Assembly (NCBI RefSeq): GCF_001494635.1 | Contig: NZ_LOJF01000001.1 | Coordinates: 930,001 to 994,000, forward strand | Source of the DNA: Tractidigestivibacter scatoligenes | GTDB taxonomy: Bacteria > Actinomycetota > Coriobacteriia > Coriobacteriales > Atopobiaceae | DNA length: 64,000 nt | Direction of reading: 5' to 3' | Shown: in pieces, positions 16,923 to 26,421 of the stretch | Layout of the letters: the number at the start of each line of letters is the position of its first letter | Numbering within the stretch: the stretch's first letter is position 1 | Position numbers and translations under genes: made by a program | Notes under the pieces: model-generated | Told to the model about the DNA's origin: nothing | Database searches by the model: none | What the model saw: the letters and a program-made list of their open reading frames with translations, nothing else

Positions 16923-17102
16923 GGTGTTGCCTCTCTTTCTCTTTGATCCGCTGACAGCGCCATTGTTCGTCCGATTTTTTTAAAACTTGTTGCGCAATTA
17001 ATCGCTGCCGGGCGGCCCGGCTCGCATCTCCTACCATGGAGGGTGCTTTGGAAGGCGGGCAGGGGGGCTCGCCAGCCGCCTGCTGCGGGAGGTGTGACGC
17101 TC

Positions 17103-17981
17103 TTGGACAAAACGACAGTTGGCGAGAACCCGGTTGCGCGACGCGTGCCGCCGGTGACCCAGGAGATGCGCGAGAAGTACCGCCAGCTGGTGGAGTATCT
17201 GCGCGAGCAGGGAAGCGTCGCCGTGGCGTTCTCGGGCGGGGTCGACTCCACGCTGCTCCTGCATGCCGCGCACGAGGCGCTGGGCGAGAGGTGCCTGGCG
17301 GTCACGGCACGCTCGGAGTCGTTCCCGCAGCGCGAACGCCACGAGGCGGACGCCTTCTGCGAGCGCGAGGCCATCGCGCACGTGCTCGTGGACTCGGAGG
17401 AGCTGGGCATCCCGGGCTTTGACCACAACCCCAAGGACCGCTGCTACCTCTGCAAGTGTGAGCTCTTCCAGCGGATTGGCCGCATCGCGCGCGAGAGGGG
17501 CGTGGCGCATGTGGCCGAGGGCTCCAATGTGGACGACGAGGGCGACTACCGCCCCGGCTTGCGCGCCGTTGCCGAGCAGGGCATCTTGAGCCCACTTCGC
17601 CATGTTGGCCTGCGCAAGGCGGAGATTCGTGCGCTCTCGCGCGAGTTTGGGCTTCCCACCTGGGACAAGCAGTCCTTTGCGTGCCTGTCCTCGCGCTTCG
17701 TGTACGGCGAGCTCATCTCGCGCACGCGCCTGGCCATGGTGGACCGCGCGGAACAGGAGCTTCTCGATCTGGGCCTCACGCAGGTACGCGTGCGCGTCCA
17801 CGGCGAGAAGGACCCCATTGCCCGCATCGAGGTGCTGCCCGAGGAGTTTGGGCTGCTCGTCGCGCATGCCGCGCAGGTTGCCGCGGACCTTCGCTCGCTG
17901 GGCTTCTCGTACGTGACCATGGACCTGGCGGGCTACCACACGGGCTCCATGAACCAGTCGCTGGGGGAGGCGCGCGCATGA
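17103..17981 (+). CDS. larE: Nickel-pincer cofactor biosynthesis sulfurtransferase LarE
   Basis: LarE (here 292 aa) adenylates the pyridinium dicarboxylate made by LarB and inserts sulfur for the nickel-pincer cofactor. The PP-loop AFSGGVDSTLL is near residue 42. Cysteines in CYLCKCELF and in QSFACLSSRF match positions where LarE carries its sacrificial or cluster-binding cysteines. TTG 17103 is preferred since GGGAGG lies 9 nt before it; GTG 17094 is too close to that site. Its stop overlaps larB by 4 bp. First of larE-larB-larC, one operon; larA is not in the window. Confidence 0.9.
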   Translation: MDKTTVGENPVARRVPPVTQEMREKYRQLVEYLREQGSVAVAFSGGVDSTLLLHAAHEALGERCLAVTARSESFPQRERHEADAFCEREAIAHVLVDSEELGIPGFDHNPKDRCYLCKCELFQRIGRIARERGVAHVAEGSNVDDEGDYRPGLRAVAEQGILSPLRHVGLRKAEIRALSREFGLPTWDKQSFACLSSRFVYGELISRTRLAMVDRAEQELLDLGLTQVRVRVHGEKDPIARIEVLPEEFGLLVAHAAQVAADLRSLGFSYVTMDLAGYHTGSMNQSLGEARA

Positions 17982-18682
17982 GCGAGAACGGCGCCGGCTA
18001 CGACGACCTGGGCTTTGCCAAGCTGGACACCAACCGCGAGAAGCGCACCGGCTTTCCCGAGGTGGTGTTCTGCGAGGGCAAGCCCGACGCATTCCTGCCC
18101 AAAATCTTCCAGCACCTTGTTGTCGCGGACGGCCGGGCCCTGGGCACGCGCGCGAGCGAGCACCAGGCTGGCCTTGTGCGAGAAGTGCTGCCCCAGGCGA
18201 GCTACGACCCGGTCTCGCGCATCCTGAGCGTTGCGCCGGAGGTGCCGGTGTCGCTGGTTGGGCACGTTGCTGTGGTGTGCGCCGGCACGGCGGACACGCC
18301 GGTGGCCGAGGAGGCGGCGCGCGTGGCCGAGTTCTTTGGCTCCCGCGTGACACGTCACTACGACGTGGGCGTGGCCGGCCTCCACAGGCTGCTCGACCAG
18401 ATGGACCGCGAGGACGGTATCCGTGGGGCCAACTGCGTGGTGGCAGTCGCCGGTATGGAAGGCGCGCTTGCGAGCGTGGTGGGCGGGCTCGTCTCGGTGC
18501 CCGTGATTGCGGTGCCCACCTCGGTTGGGTACGGAGCGTCGTTCAACGGCATGGCGGCGCTTCTCAGCATGCTCAACTCCTGTGCAAACGGCGTGGCCAC
18601 GGTCAACATCGACAACGGGTTTGGCGCGGCGTACCTGGCCACGCAGATCAACCGCCTTGCGGTGGGAGGGAGCGCCTCGTGA
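17978..18682 (+). CDS. larB: Nickel-pincer cofactor biosynthesis protein LarB
   Basis: A 234-aa LarB, which carboxylates and hydrolyses nicotinic acid adenine dinucleotide to the pyridinium-3,5-dicarboxylate mononucleotide. The C-terminal AIR-carboxylase-like (PurE) domain is clear: CAGTADTPVAEEA near residue 108, VAVAGMEGALASVVGGL near residue 155, and the late PTSVGYGASFNGM. The N-terminal ~90 residues include the short conserved EVVFCEGK. ATGA overlap with larE and GTGA overlap with larC show translational coupling. Confidence 0.92.
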   Translation: MSENGAGYDDLGFAKLDTNREKRTGFPEVVFCEGKPDAFLPKIFQHLVVADGRALGTRASEHQAGLVREVLPQASYDPVSRILSVAPEVPVSLVGHVAVVCAGTADTPVAEEAARVAEFFGSRVTRHYDVGVAGLHRLLDQMDREDGIRGANCVVAVAGMEGALASVVGGLVSVPVIAVPTSVGYGASFNGMAALLSMLNSCANGVATVNIDNGFGAAYLATQINRLAVGGSAS

Positions 18683-20079
18683 GCACGCTTTTCTGGGACT
18701 GCCAGACCGGTATCAGCGGCGACATGGCCGTGGCGTCTCTGCTGGACCTTGGTGCCAGCGAGGAGGCCGTGCGAGCTGCGCTGGCTCCGCTTGCGGGCGA
18801 GGGCTTTGAGTTGCGCATTGGTCGCGTGGAGAAGGCCGGCCTCGACTGCTGCGACTTTGATGTGGTGCTGGACGAGGAGCACGACGGCCACGACCATGAC
18901 ATGGCATACCTGTACGACCCCGAGTGGACGCCGAGAGAGGGGAGCGTTGCTGGCGGTGCCGCGCACCCGCACGCGTACGGCGGCGGCCACGAGCGCGCGC
19001 ACCATCACCGCAGCTACGCGCAGGTGCGAGAGGTGCTCGCGACGCTCGACCTTACGCCTCGCGCGCGGTCTCTTGCCGAGAAGACCTTCCGCCTGCTTGC
19101 CCAGGCAGAGTCCAAGGCGCACGGCGTTCCCGTGGACGAGGTTCACTTCCACGAGGTGGGGGCCATCGACGCCATCGTGGACGTTGTGGCGGCGGCCGTC
19201 TGCCTGGACAGCTTGGGGGTCGAGAAGGTCATCGTGCCGCGCGTGGTCGACGGCACGGGGATGGTGCGCTGCCAGCATGGGGTGATTCCCGTGCCGGTGC
19301 CTGCCGTGGTAAACATCGCTGCTGACACGGGGCTGCCGCTGAGCGTTGGCTCGCGCCAGGGCGAGCTGGTCACGCCTACGGGCGCGGCCATTGCCGCTGC
19401 GGCCATGACCTCGACTTCGTTGCCGAAGCGCTTCTTAGTGAAGGCGTGTGGCATGGGCGTGGGCAAGCGCGACTACGATCCGCCCAGCATTCTGCGCGCG
19501 CTGCTCATCGAGGAGATGGACTCCGGAGACGACACGGCTCCCGGCGGCGGCCTTGCCCACGGCGCCGACCCTAGTTCCGCCGGTGCCCCTGCCCACAGCG
19601 TCGCCCCGAGTTTCGTTAGCGCCCCCGTTCTCGCTGGCGGCGCTTCTGCCCCTGGCGACTGGATCTGGAAGCTCGAGTGCAACATCGACGACAGCACGGG
19701 CGAGATGCTCGGCGCGGTTCTCGAGGACCTCATGGCGGCCGGTGCCCGCGACGCCCACTTCCTGCCCGTCTTCATGAAGAAGAACCGGCCCGCCTACGAG
19801 CTGGCCATCATCTGCGACGACGCCCACCGCGAGGCGCTCGAGCGCATCGTGTTCGCCGAGACCACGACCATTGGCATCCGGCGGCAGCGCATGGAGCGGA
19901 GCGTGATGGACGTCTCGTGGCGTGATGTCGAGACAAGCTACGGTATCGTGCGCGTGAAGGTCTGCCGGCGAGACGGGCTTCTCCGCGCCTATCCGGAGTA
20001 CGAGTCCGTGCGCGCGGTCGCGCGCGCCGCAGGGACCGACTTCCGCACGGTGTACCTAGCCGCAGCGACATCCGCCTAG
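18679..20079 (+). CDS. larC: Nickel-pincer cofactor nickel insertase LarC
   Basis: A 466-aa LarC, the CTP-dependent nickel insertase that completes the pincer cofactor. It begins with the family motif WDCQTGISGDM and has HFHEVGAIDAIVDVV mid-N-terminal domain. A histidine-rich loop (HDGHDHD and HPHAYGGGHERAHHH, residues ~71-114) is a likely nickel store. A Pro/Ala-rich linker near residues 280-325 joins the C-terminal domain (ECNIDDSTGE, FMKKNRPAY). It is one uninterrupted frame, whereas in Lactobacillus larC is split and joined by programmed frameshifting. GTG start overlaps larB. Confidence 0.92.
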   Translation: MSTLFWDCQTGISGDMAVASLLDLGASEEAVRAALAPLAGEGFELRIGRVEKAGLDCCDFDVVLDEEHDGHDHDMAYLYDPEWTPREGSVAGGAAHPHAYGGGHERAHHHRSYAQVREVLATLDLTPRARSLAEKTFRLLAQAESKAHGVPVDEVHFHEVGAIDAIVDVVAAAVCLDSLGVEKVIVPRVVDGTGMVRCQHGVIPVPVPAVVNIAADTGLPLSVGSRQGELVTPTGAAIAAAAMTSTSLPKRFLVKACGMGVGKRDYDPPSILRALLIEEMDSGDDTAPGGGLAHGADPSSAGAPAHSVAPSFVSAPVLAGGASAPGDWIWKLECNIDDSTGEMLGAVLEDLMAAGARDAHFLPVFMKKNRPAYELAIICDDAHREALERIVFAETTTIGIRRQRMERSVMDVSWRDVETSYGIVRVKVCRRDGLLRAYPEYESVRAVARAAGTDFRTVYLAAATSA

Positions 20080-20144
20080 GGTGTGTGGTTGCTGGTGACC
20101 ATTGTCCCTGGGCTTACCAGAGGGCGCGTCCAAGAGCTTGTCCA

Positions 20145-20245
20145 AAACCTGCGGCTTAATAGCACTTCGGAAAATGGCTGCAGCGCGCCTACCTGTGGTT
20201 CTTCTCGGCAGGGCTTTTCTCGAACTGCTATTAAGCCGCAGGTTT
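20145..20245. mobile_element. MITE-like inverted-repeat element, 101 bp, copy 2
   Basis: Perfect 20-bp inverted termini (AAACCTGCGGCTTAATAGCA and complement) enclose a core containing CTACCTGTGG. Exactly the length of the copy at 6715-6815, core in opposite orientation. Lies between convergent larC and the DUF2804 gene. Confidence 0.6.
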
Positions 20246-20269
20246 TTTCAGTGCCGACGCCCGAGTGAG

Positions 20270-20345
20270 ATGCCGTGCCGCCGGAACCGGAGAAATGTCG
20301 CCGGAAGGCCCCTTTTGTACGCACTTGTCGCCAAAACGCCTGCTC
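20270..20345. repeat. Hairpin repeat, locus 3 (degenerate)
   Basis: Contains GTGCCGCCGGAACC, GTCGCCGGAAGGCCCC and TTGTACGCACTTGTCGCC, recognisable pieces of the hairpin unit with its CGTAC-type tail in altered form. Fills the convergent gap with the 101-bp element. Confidence 0.4.
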
Positions 20346-20419
20346 CGGCGACGCCGGGGGTGCTGTCAAACAGAGAGCCTGCCACCGCGCCCCGCCGCGG
20401 CCGCCACCACACCCCGCCG

Positions 20420-21457
20420 CTAGTACTTGTTGTAGATGTGCTCCGCCGAGCCGCGTAGCCCGTCCACGCAGAGCGCGCTACCATCGTCGAGCAGCACCGT
20501 CCCGCTGAACGTCCCAAACACCTGGTGCTGTTGGCTTACGATAATGCCCGCAAGGTCGATGTTGTCAGTGCGGTCAATCTGCGGCTCGAAGGCCAGGTCA
20601 AGCCTGCCCTCGTTGTCGGTCATATGCCAGGGCGAGAGGTACGCGTAGCCGTTCTCGCCAACAGGGATGCCAAAGTCAACGCGTCCCAGCTTATGGGCTA
20701 CGCCGTCCACGAAGACCATGTTCTCGCTTGCCGCGCGCGTGTTGCCAAAGCCGTATCCAAGATTGAGGCCCACCACGCGCCCGCCCTGGCGCCCCTGCGC
20801 AACTGCCCAGTACCAGGTGTTCTCGTACGTCCAAACGCCACGGCCCCAGTCGAGAAGGCCAAACGAGTCATTTCGCGAGAACTCGTGGAAGAGCGCGCCC
20901 CGCCTATAACCGCCCCACGCGCGCATGCCCACGATCTTGCGGTTGTAGTAGAACGCATGGGGGTCCTCGTCCCACGGCGTGCAGATGACCATAGAGTCGC
21001 GCGGCTGCTGGTCGAGAAGGGCCTCGACCTCAAGGCCCTCGCCTTCGTCAAAGTCGCGCATGGCAAACGAGAGGCGCCGCGCGCCTCCCACGTGACGCCA
21101 CTCCACGCGGCAGCGCGCGTTCTCCCAGCAGATGTCGCCGGCGTCCGAGCTGGCCGGCAGCCCCATCGAGCCCAGCGGCAGAGGTACCGTCTCGGACGTG
21201 GTCTTGAAGGCTCGTGCTGAGAAGTCCAGGACAGATGCCGAGACAAGCCCAAGGTATCCCAGGTCACTAAAGGTGAGCGCTACGGCATAGCGCTCGTCGT
21301 TTATGAGGTAGTAGTCCCAATCCTTGATTCGCCACGGTGGCGCCTGGATGTCCGCGTGATCGTAGGCAAAGGGCGGGCGCGTTGCCCAGCCGGGCTCGCG
21401 AAGGCGGCCCTCCTCGTCAAGAAGCCTGCCGGTTCCGGTGATGCGATGCTCGGACAT
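20420..21457 (-). CDS. DUF2804 family protein
   Basis: A 345-aa beta-rich protein matching the DUF2804 family, soluble, no signal peptide. Characteristic pieces are ITGTGRLLDEEGRL at the N terminus, the aromatic-rich WRIKDWDYYLI near residue 42, YYNRKI and WTYENTWYWAVAQG in the middle, and WHMTDNEGRLDLAFEP near the C terminus. The fold has been likened to lipocalin/tocopherol-cyclase-like hydrophobic-ligand proteins; biochemical role unknown. The start ATG lies ~80 nt from a repeated 29-bp dyad that also precedes gltB. Confidence 0.8.
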   Translation of the reverse strand: MSEHRITGTGRLLDEEGRLREPGWATRPPFAYDHADIQAPPWRIKDWDYYLINDERYAVALTFSDLGYLGLVSASVLDFSARAFKTTSETVPLPLGSMGLPASSDAGDICWENARCRVEWRHVGGARRLSFAMRDFDEGEGLEVEALLDQQPRDSMVICTPWDEDPHAFYYNRKIVGMRAWGGYRRGALFHEFSRNDSFGLLDWGRGVWTYENTWYWAVAQGRQGGRVVGLNLGYGFGNTRAASENMVFVDGVAHKLGRVDFGIPVGENGYAYLSPWHMTDNEGRLDLAFEPQIDRTDNIDLAGIIVSQQHQVFGTFSGTVLLDDGSALCVDGLRGSAEHIYNKY

Positions 21458-21537
21458 GGCAACCCCTCTCCACGAGACCTCTCCGTGGATTCAGCATCCG
21501 CCGTCCGATGGAAGTTGACATCGCCACTTCGGCGGAC

Positions 21538-21620
21538 GGGATTGAGTTGCCCGGTAACTGAGTCGCACGCGGGATTGATTTGCTCGGCAACGGGATTGCA
21601 TTGCCCGGCAACTCAATCCC
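21538..21620. promoter_or_regulatory. Three-copy dyad cluster between DUF2804 gene and gltB
   Basis: Three 21-bp direct repeats begin at 21538, 21571 and 21592, each GGGATTG-N2-TTGC(C/T)CGG(C/T)AAC. The last forms a complete 29-bp dyad (GGGATTG-N2-TTGCC-C-GGCAA-N2-CAATCCC, 21592-21620), and the first can also pair with its end (14-bp inverted repeat). A related dyad is at 13363. Divergent position suits an operator cluster for both flanking genes; a structural repeat is the alternative. Confidence 0.45.
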
Positions 21621-21723
21621 GCCCATTTTTCGAACGCGTTTCAGACGTGTGTATGTTGGACAGCAAGCTAGCCCCGTTTTTCTTGACGAAACACACCCAG
21701 CATAGACTTCCATCGGTACGAAG

Positions 21724-21755
21724 GGGTTCCCGCCGCAGCAAGGCGGCGGGAACCC
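21724..21755. promoter_or_regulatory. Perfect 13-bp stem hairpin in the gltB leader
   Basis: GGGTTCCCGCCGC, loop AGCAAG, then the perfect complement, ending 43 nt before the gltB ATG. Without a T run it is not a standard terminator; it could be an attenuator stem or a remnant of the CGCAGCAA hairpin family (its loop region reads CCGCAGCAA). Confidence 0.4.
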
Positions 21756-21798
21756 GCATGGCACGCCCGCCTGCGCGGGCGCTTGGAGAGGGGAATAC

Positions 21799-24700
21799 AT
21801 GGCATCCAACCAGGTGGCCAAGGACACCAGCACCGGTCAGGGCCTGTACCGGGAGGAGTTCGAGCACGACGCCTGCGGCATCGGCGCGATTGCTCACCTC
21901 AAGGGCCAGAAGTCACACCAGCTGCTCGACGACGCTCTCACGCTCCTTGTGAACCTCGAGCACCGCGGCGGCAAGGGCCTGGAGAGAAACACCGGCGATG
22001 GCGCCGGCATCCTGTTCCAGATCCCGCACCGCTTCTTCCGCAAGGAGGCCCAGAAGTACGGCCACCTGCTCCCCGACGAGGGCGAGTACGGCGTGGCCAT
22101 GGTCTTCTTCCCGCAGGACGCGGAGGGTGCGCAGGTGGCGCGCCGCGTCTTCGAGGAGGGTTGCGCTGAGCAGGGCATCCCACTGCTCTTCTGGCGAGAG
22201 GTGCCCATCGACCCGCATGACCTGGGCGAGACGGCACTAGCCTGCATGCCTACCATCTACCAGGCGTTCCTTGGGCGTCCGGCAGACGTGCCCGCAGGCG
22301 ACGAGTTCGAGCGCAAGCTCTACGTGTGCCGCCGCTCTATCGAGAAGACCGCAGCCGCCCACCACGCGCTCGAGGGCAAGATCTTCTACGTGTGCTCGAT
22401 GAGCTCGCGCACCATCGTGTACAAGGGCATGCTCGTTGCCACCCAGATGCGCAACTTCTACCTGGACCTGAACGACGCTGCCGCAGAGTCGGCGCTCGCC
22501 CTCGTGCACTCCCGCTACTCCACCAACACCACGCCCAGCTGGGAGCGCGCCCACCCCAACCGCTACATCGTCCACAACGGCGAGATCAACACGCTGCGCG
22601 GCAACGTCAACTGGATTCGCGCCCGCGAGTCCGAGTTCTACTCACCCGTGCTTGGCTCGGACCTTGGCCGCGTGATGCCCGTCATCAACCGCGAGGGTTC
22701 CGACTCCGCCATCCTCGACAACGTCCTCGAGTTCCTCACCATGAACGGCAGGCCCCTCTCGCGCGCCGTCACGATGCTCCTCCCCGAGCCGTGGGACAAG
22801 AACAAGCAGCTCTCCGACGCGCGCCGCGCCTACGACTGCTACCAGTCCATGCTCACCGAGAGCTGGGACGGCCCTGCCGCCATCGCCTTCTCGGACGGCC
22901 GCATCACCGGCGCCGCCCTCGACAGGAACGGCCTGCGTCCCGCGCGCTACTACGTCACGCACGACGATCGCATGATCCTCGCCTCCGAGGCGGGTGCGCT
23001 CACCGTCGAGCCCGACGAGATCCTGCAGACGGGCTCGCTCGGCCCCGGCCAGATGTTCGTCGTCGACCCCTCCCAGGGCCGTATCCTCTGGGACAACGAG
23101 GTCAAGGCCCACTTTGCCGCGCAGAAGCCCTTCCGCGACTGGATCGACGAGGAGACCCTCTCGGTGGCAGACCTCGCCAGGAGCGAGAAGAACCCCTTCG
23201 AGGCAATCGACGCCGAGGTGCCCCTCACCCAGCGCCTTGCCCGTCACGGCTACCACTTTGACGACGTCGAGGAGGCCGTGCGCCCCATGGCCAACACGGG
23301 CAAGCCGCCCCTGGCCTCGATGGGCTCCGACGTTCCTCTCGCCGTGCTCTCCGGCCACCCGCGCTCGTTCTTCGACTACTTCAACCAGCTCTTTGCGCAG
23401 GTCACCAACCCGCCCATCGATGCGCTGCGCGAGAGCTTCGTGACGTCTTCTGTGCTCTACCTGGGCAACCACGGCAACATGCTCGAGGACTCCCGCAAGA
23501 ACTGCCAGCTCCTTCGCCTGGACGACCCCATTCTCACCAAGGACGAGTTCCAGCGTATCGCCTCGCTTGACCGTCAGGGCTTCCACGTCGCGTGCTTCTC
23601 GGCCACCTATCCGCGCGAGGCGGGCGAGGGCGCGCTCAAGGCGGCGCTCGAGTCCCTGTGCAAGGGCGTCGAGAAGGCCGTGCGCGCCGGCGCCAACGTG
23701 GTGGTCATCTCCGACCGCGCGGGCGAGGGTCAGGTTCCTATCCCGTCGCTGCTCTCGGTCTCGGCTGTTCACAACCACATGATCCGCACCGGCATCCGCA
23801 TGAAGGCGGACATCGTGGTGGAGTGCGGTGACGCCATCACCCCGCATGACTACGCCACGCTCGTGGGCTACTCCGCCTCGGGCATCTACCCCTACATGGC
23901 GCACGCGTGCATTACCGCCCTGGCGGAGCGCGGCTCTCTGGGCGTGAGTGCCGAGGAGGGCATCGCCAACTACGACCGCGCGGTCAACGCTGGCATCACC
24001 TCGATCATGTCCAAGATGGGCATCTCCACGATGCAGGGCTACCACTCCGCGCAGATCTTTGAGATCGTTGGCTTTGACCAGGGCTTTGTTGACCGCTGCT
24101 TCACGGGCACCGTCTCGCGCGTGGGCGGCCTCGACGAGGACGGCGTAGAGCGCGAGTGCAACGAGCGCTATGACGAGGCACTGGCCCTGCTCAAGACCCC
24201 CGCACCCACGCAGCTGGCAAGCTCCGGCATCACCAAGTGGCGCCCGCTTGGCGGCGAGGAACACATCATCACCCCGCAGGTCATCTATCTGCTGCATCGT
24301 GCCGTGCGCGAGAACAGCCCCGAGCTCTTCTCGGAGTACTCCAAGGCGCTCCACCCCAAGGGACGCGCCATCATGCTGCGCGACCTCCTCGAGTTTGTGC
24401 CGCTGGCCTCGGGACCCGTGCCCCTGGACGAGGTCGAGAGCGCCGACTCCATCGTGAAGCGCTTCGAGACCAGCGCCATGAGCTTTGGCGCCATCTCCGA
24501 CGAGGCGCACCGTGCGCTTGCCATTGCCATGAACCGCATTGGCGCCAAGTCCAACACGGGCGAGGGCGGCGAGAACCCCGACCGCGAGACCACGCTCGCC
24601 AACGGCGACTCGGCAAACTCCAAGGTCAAGCAGGTTGCCTCTGCGCGCTTTGGCGTGACGAGCCGCTACCTGGTCTCCGGCGAGGAGATCCAGATCAAGA

Positions 24701-26418
24701 TGGCCCAGGGCGCCAAGCCCGGCGAGGGCGGGCACCTGCCCGGTACCAAGGTCTGGCCGTGGATCGCCAAGGTCCGCAACTCCACGCCTGGCGTGGGGCT
24801 TGTCTCGCCCCCGCCGCACCACGACATCTACTCCATCGAGGACCTGGCCGAGCTCATCTTTGACCTCAAGAACGCCAACCCCAAGGCCACGGTCTCGGTG
24901 AAGCTCGTCTCCGAGGCGGGCGTGGGCACCATTGCCACGGGCGTTGCCAAGGGTGGCGCGAACAAGATCTTGATCTCGAGCGCCAACGGCGGCACCGGCG
25001 CCGCACCGCGCGACTCCATCTACCACACGGGCCTGCCGCTGGAGCTTGGCCTTGCAGAGACCCAGCAGACGCTGCTCAAGAACGGCCTGCGCTCGCGCGT
25101 GGAGCTGGAGGCGGACGGCAAGCTCATGGATGGCCGCGACGTGGCCGTGGCCGCGCTTCTCGGCGCCGAGGTCTTTGACTTTGGCACGGCCGCGCTGCTC
25201 TCGCTTGGCTGCCTCATGCAGCGCGACTGCCAGACGGACACCTGCCCCATGGGCATCGCCACGCAGAACTGCGAGCTGCGCAAGCGCTTCCACGGCAAGC
25301 CCGAGCACGTGGTCAACTTCATGTACCTGGTGGCAGAGGAGCTGCGCCACATCATGGCCGAGCTGGGCTTCCGCACGGTCCAGGAGATGGTCGGCCACCC
25401 CGAGTGCCTGCGCCAGGTGGAGGTCCCGGGCAACTGGAAGGCCAATACCATCGACCTCTCGCCCGTCCTCGCAAGCGTGACCAACGAGTTTGGCAAGAGC
25501 GTTCCCGGTGCCGCCGCCCGTCACTTCCTGCCCGAGATGGGCCCGGCAGACGAGCTCTCGAGCACGCTGGACGCCACGCTCTTTGTGCCCTACACCGAGA
25601 CCGCGCGCCGCACGCTCACGCCAGTGCACTTTCACGCTGACATTGCCAACGTGAACCGCTGCGTGGGCACCATGCTCGGCTCCGAGGTCACCCGCGCGCA
25701 CCCGGAGGGCCTCCCCGAGGGCTCCATCACCATCGACTGCGTTGGCTCCGGCGGCCAGAGCTTCGGCGCCTTCCTTCCGGCCGGCATCACCATCAACGTG
25801 ATTGGTGACGCCAACGACTACTTTGGCAAGGGCCTCTCGGGCGGCATCCTCACGGTTGCCCCCGCACCCAGCGCCACATACAAGTTCGACGAGAACGTCT
25901 CCATTGGCAACGTGGCCTTCTACGGTGCCACGGGCGGCAAGGGCTTCATCAACGGCCTGGCCGGCCAACGCTTTGGCGTGCGCAACTCCGGCGCCACCAT
26001 CGTGTGCGAGGGCGTGGGCAACCACGGCTGCGAGTACATGACAGGCGGCATGGCCCTCATCCTGGGCGAGGTTGGCATCAACTTTGCCGCGGGCATGAGC
26101 GGCGGCGTGGCCTTCGTCTACGACGAGTACGGCACGCTGCCTAGCCGCTGCAACACCGACATGGTCGAACTCAAGCGGCCAACCGAGCGCGACTTCCAGA
26201 CCATCCGCGTCCTCATCGAGGAGCATGCGAGAAGGACCAAGAGCCCGCGCGGCATCAAGATGCTCTACATGTTCGACGACATCAAGGACAAGTTCGTGAA
26301 GGTTATCCCGCACGAGTACGAGGTTGCCCTCGAGCTCACCGAGGCCGCCGAGGCCGCGGGCAAGACCCACGACGAGGCGATTGAGATCGCCTTCGAGACC
26401 ATGAGGAACGGGAGGTAG
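21799..26418 (+). CDS. gltB: Glutamate synthase, large subunit
   Basis: A 1539-aa bacterial GOGAT alpha subunit. Glutamine is hydrolysed by the N-terminal class II amidotransferase domain (catalytic Cys26 after a short propeptide, in HDACGIGAI; ~26-430), ammonia travels through a tunnel to the FMN domain (~860-1240) where 2-oxoglutarate is aminated to glutamate. The 3Fe-4S ligands are C1138, C1144 and C1149. The C-terminal beta-helix (GGQSFGAFL, GKGLSGGI) is intact. ATG 21799 follows GGAGAGGGG. gltD begins 3 nt downstream. Confidence 0.97.
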   Translation: MASNQVAKDTSTGQGLYREEFEHDACGIGAIAHLKGQKSHQLLDDALTLLVNLEHRGGKGLERNTGDGAGILFQIPHRFFRKEAQKYGHLLPDEGEYGVAMVFFPQDAEGAQVARRVFEEGCAEQGIPLLFWREVPIDPHDLGETALACMPTIYQAFLGRPADVPAGDEFERKLYVCRRSIEKTAAAHHALEGKIFYVCSMSSRTIVYKGMLVATQMRNFYLDLNDAAAESALALVHSRYSTNTTPSWERAHPNRYIVHNGEINTLRGNVNWIRARESEFYSPVLGSDLGRVMPVINREGSDSAILDNVLEFLTMNGRPLSRAVTMLLPEPWDKNKQLSDARRAYDCYQSMLTESWDGPAAIAFSDGRITGAALDRNGLRPARYYVTHDDRMILASEAGALTVEPDEILQTGSLGPGQMFVVDPSQGRILWDNEVKAHFAAQKPFRDWIDEETLSVADLARSEKNPFEAIDAEVPLTQRLARHGYHFDDVEEAVRPMANTGKPPLASMGSDVPLAVLSGHPRSFFDYFNQLFAQVTNPPIDALRESFVTSSVLYLGNHGNMLEDSRKNCQLLRLDDPILTKDEFQRIASLDRQGFHVACFSATYPREAGEGALKAALESLCKGVEKAVRAGANVVVISDRAGEGQVPIPSLLSVSAVHNHMIRTGIRMKADIVVECGDAITPHDYATLVGYSASGIYPYMAHACITALAERGSLGVSAEEGIANYDRAVNAGITSIMSKMGISTMQGYHSAQIFEIVGFDQGFVDRCFTGTVSRVGGLDEDGVERECNERYDEALALLKTPAPTQLASSGITKWRPLGGEEHIITPQVIYLLHRAVRENSPELFSEYSKALHPKGRAIMLRDLLEFVPLASGPVPLDEVESADSIVKRFETSAMSFGAISDEAHRALAIAMNRIGAKSNTGEGGENPDRETTLANGDSANSKVKQVASARFGVTSRYLVSGEEIQIKMAQGAKPGEGGHLPGTKVWPWIAKVRNSTPGVGLVSPPPHHDIYSIEDLAELIFDLKNANPKATVSVKLVSEAGVGTIATGVAKGGANKILISSANGGTGAAPRDSIYHTGLPLELGLAETQQTLLKNGLRSRVELEADGKLMDGRDVAVAALLGAEVFDFGTAALLSLGCLMQRDCQTDTCPMGIATQNCELRKRFHGKPEHVVNFMYLVAEELRHIMAELGFRTVQEMVGHPECLRQVEVPGNWKANTIDLSPVLASVTNEFGKSVPGAAARHFLPEMGPADELSSTLDATLFVPYTETARRTLTPVHFHADIANVNRCVGTMLGSEVTRAHPEGLPEGSITIDCVGSGGQSFGAFLPAGITINVIGDANDYFGKGLSGGILTVAPAPSATYKFDENVSIGNVAFYGATGGKGFINGLAGQRFGVRNSGATIVCEGVGNHGCEYMTGGMALILGEVGINFAAGMSGGVAFVYDEYGTLPSRCNTDMVELKRPTERDFQTIRVLIEEHARRTKSPRGIKMLYMFDDIKDKFVKVIPHEYEVALELTEAAEAAGKTHDEAIEIAFETMRNGR

Positions 26419-26421
26419 GCC

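Noticed and set aside
21538-21612. CRISPR-like direct repeats
   Set aside because: Only three units with unequal spacing (one pair abuts with no spacer), internally palindromic, and no cas genes.
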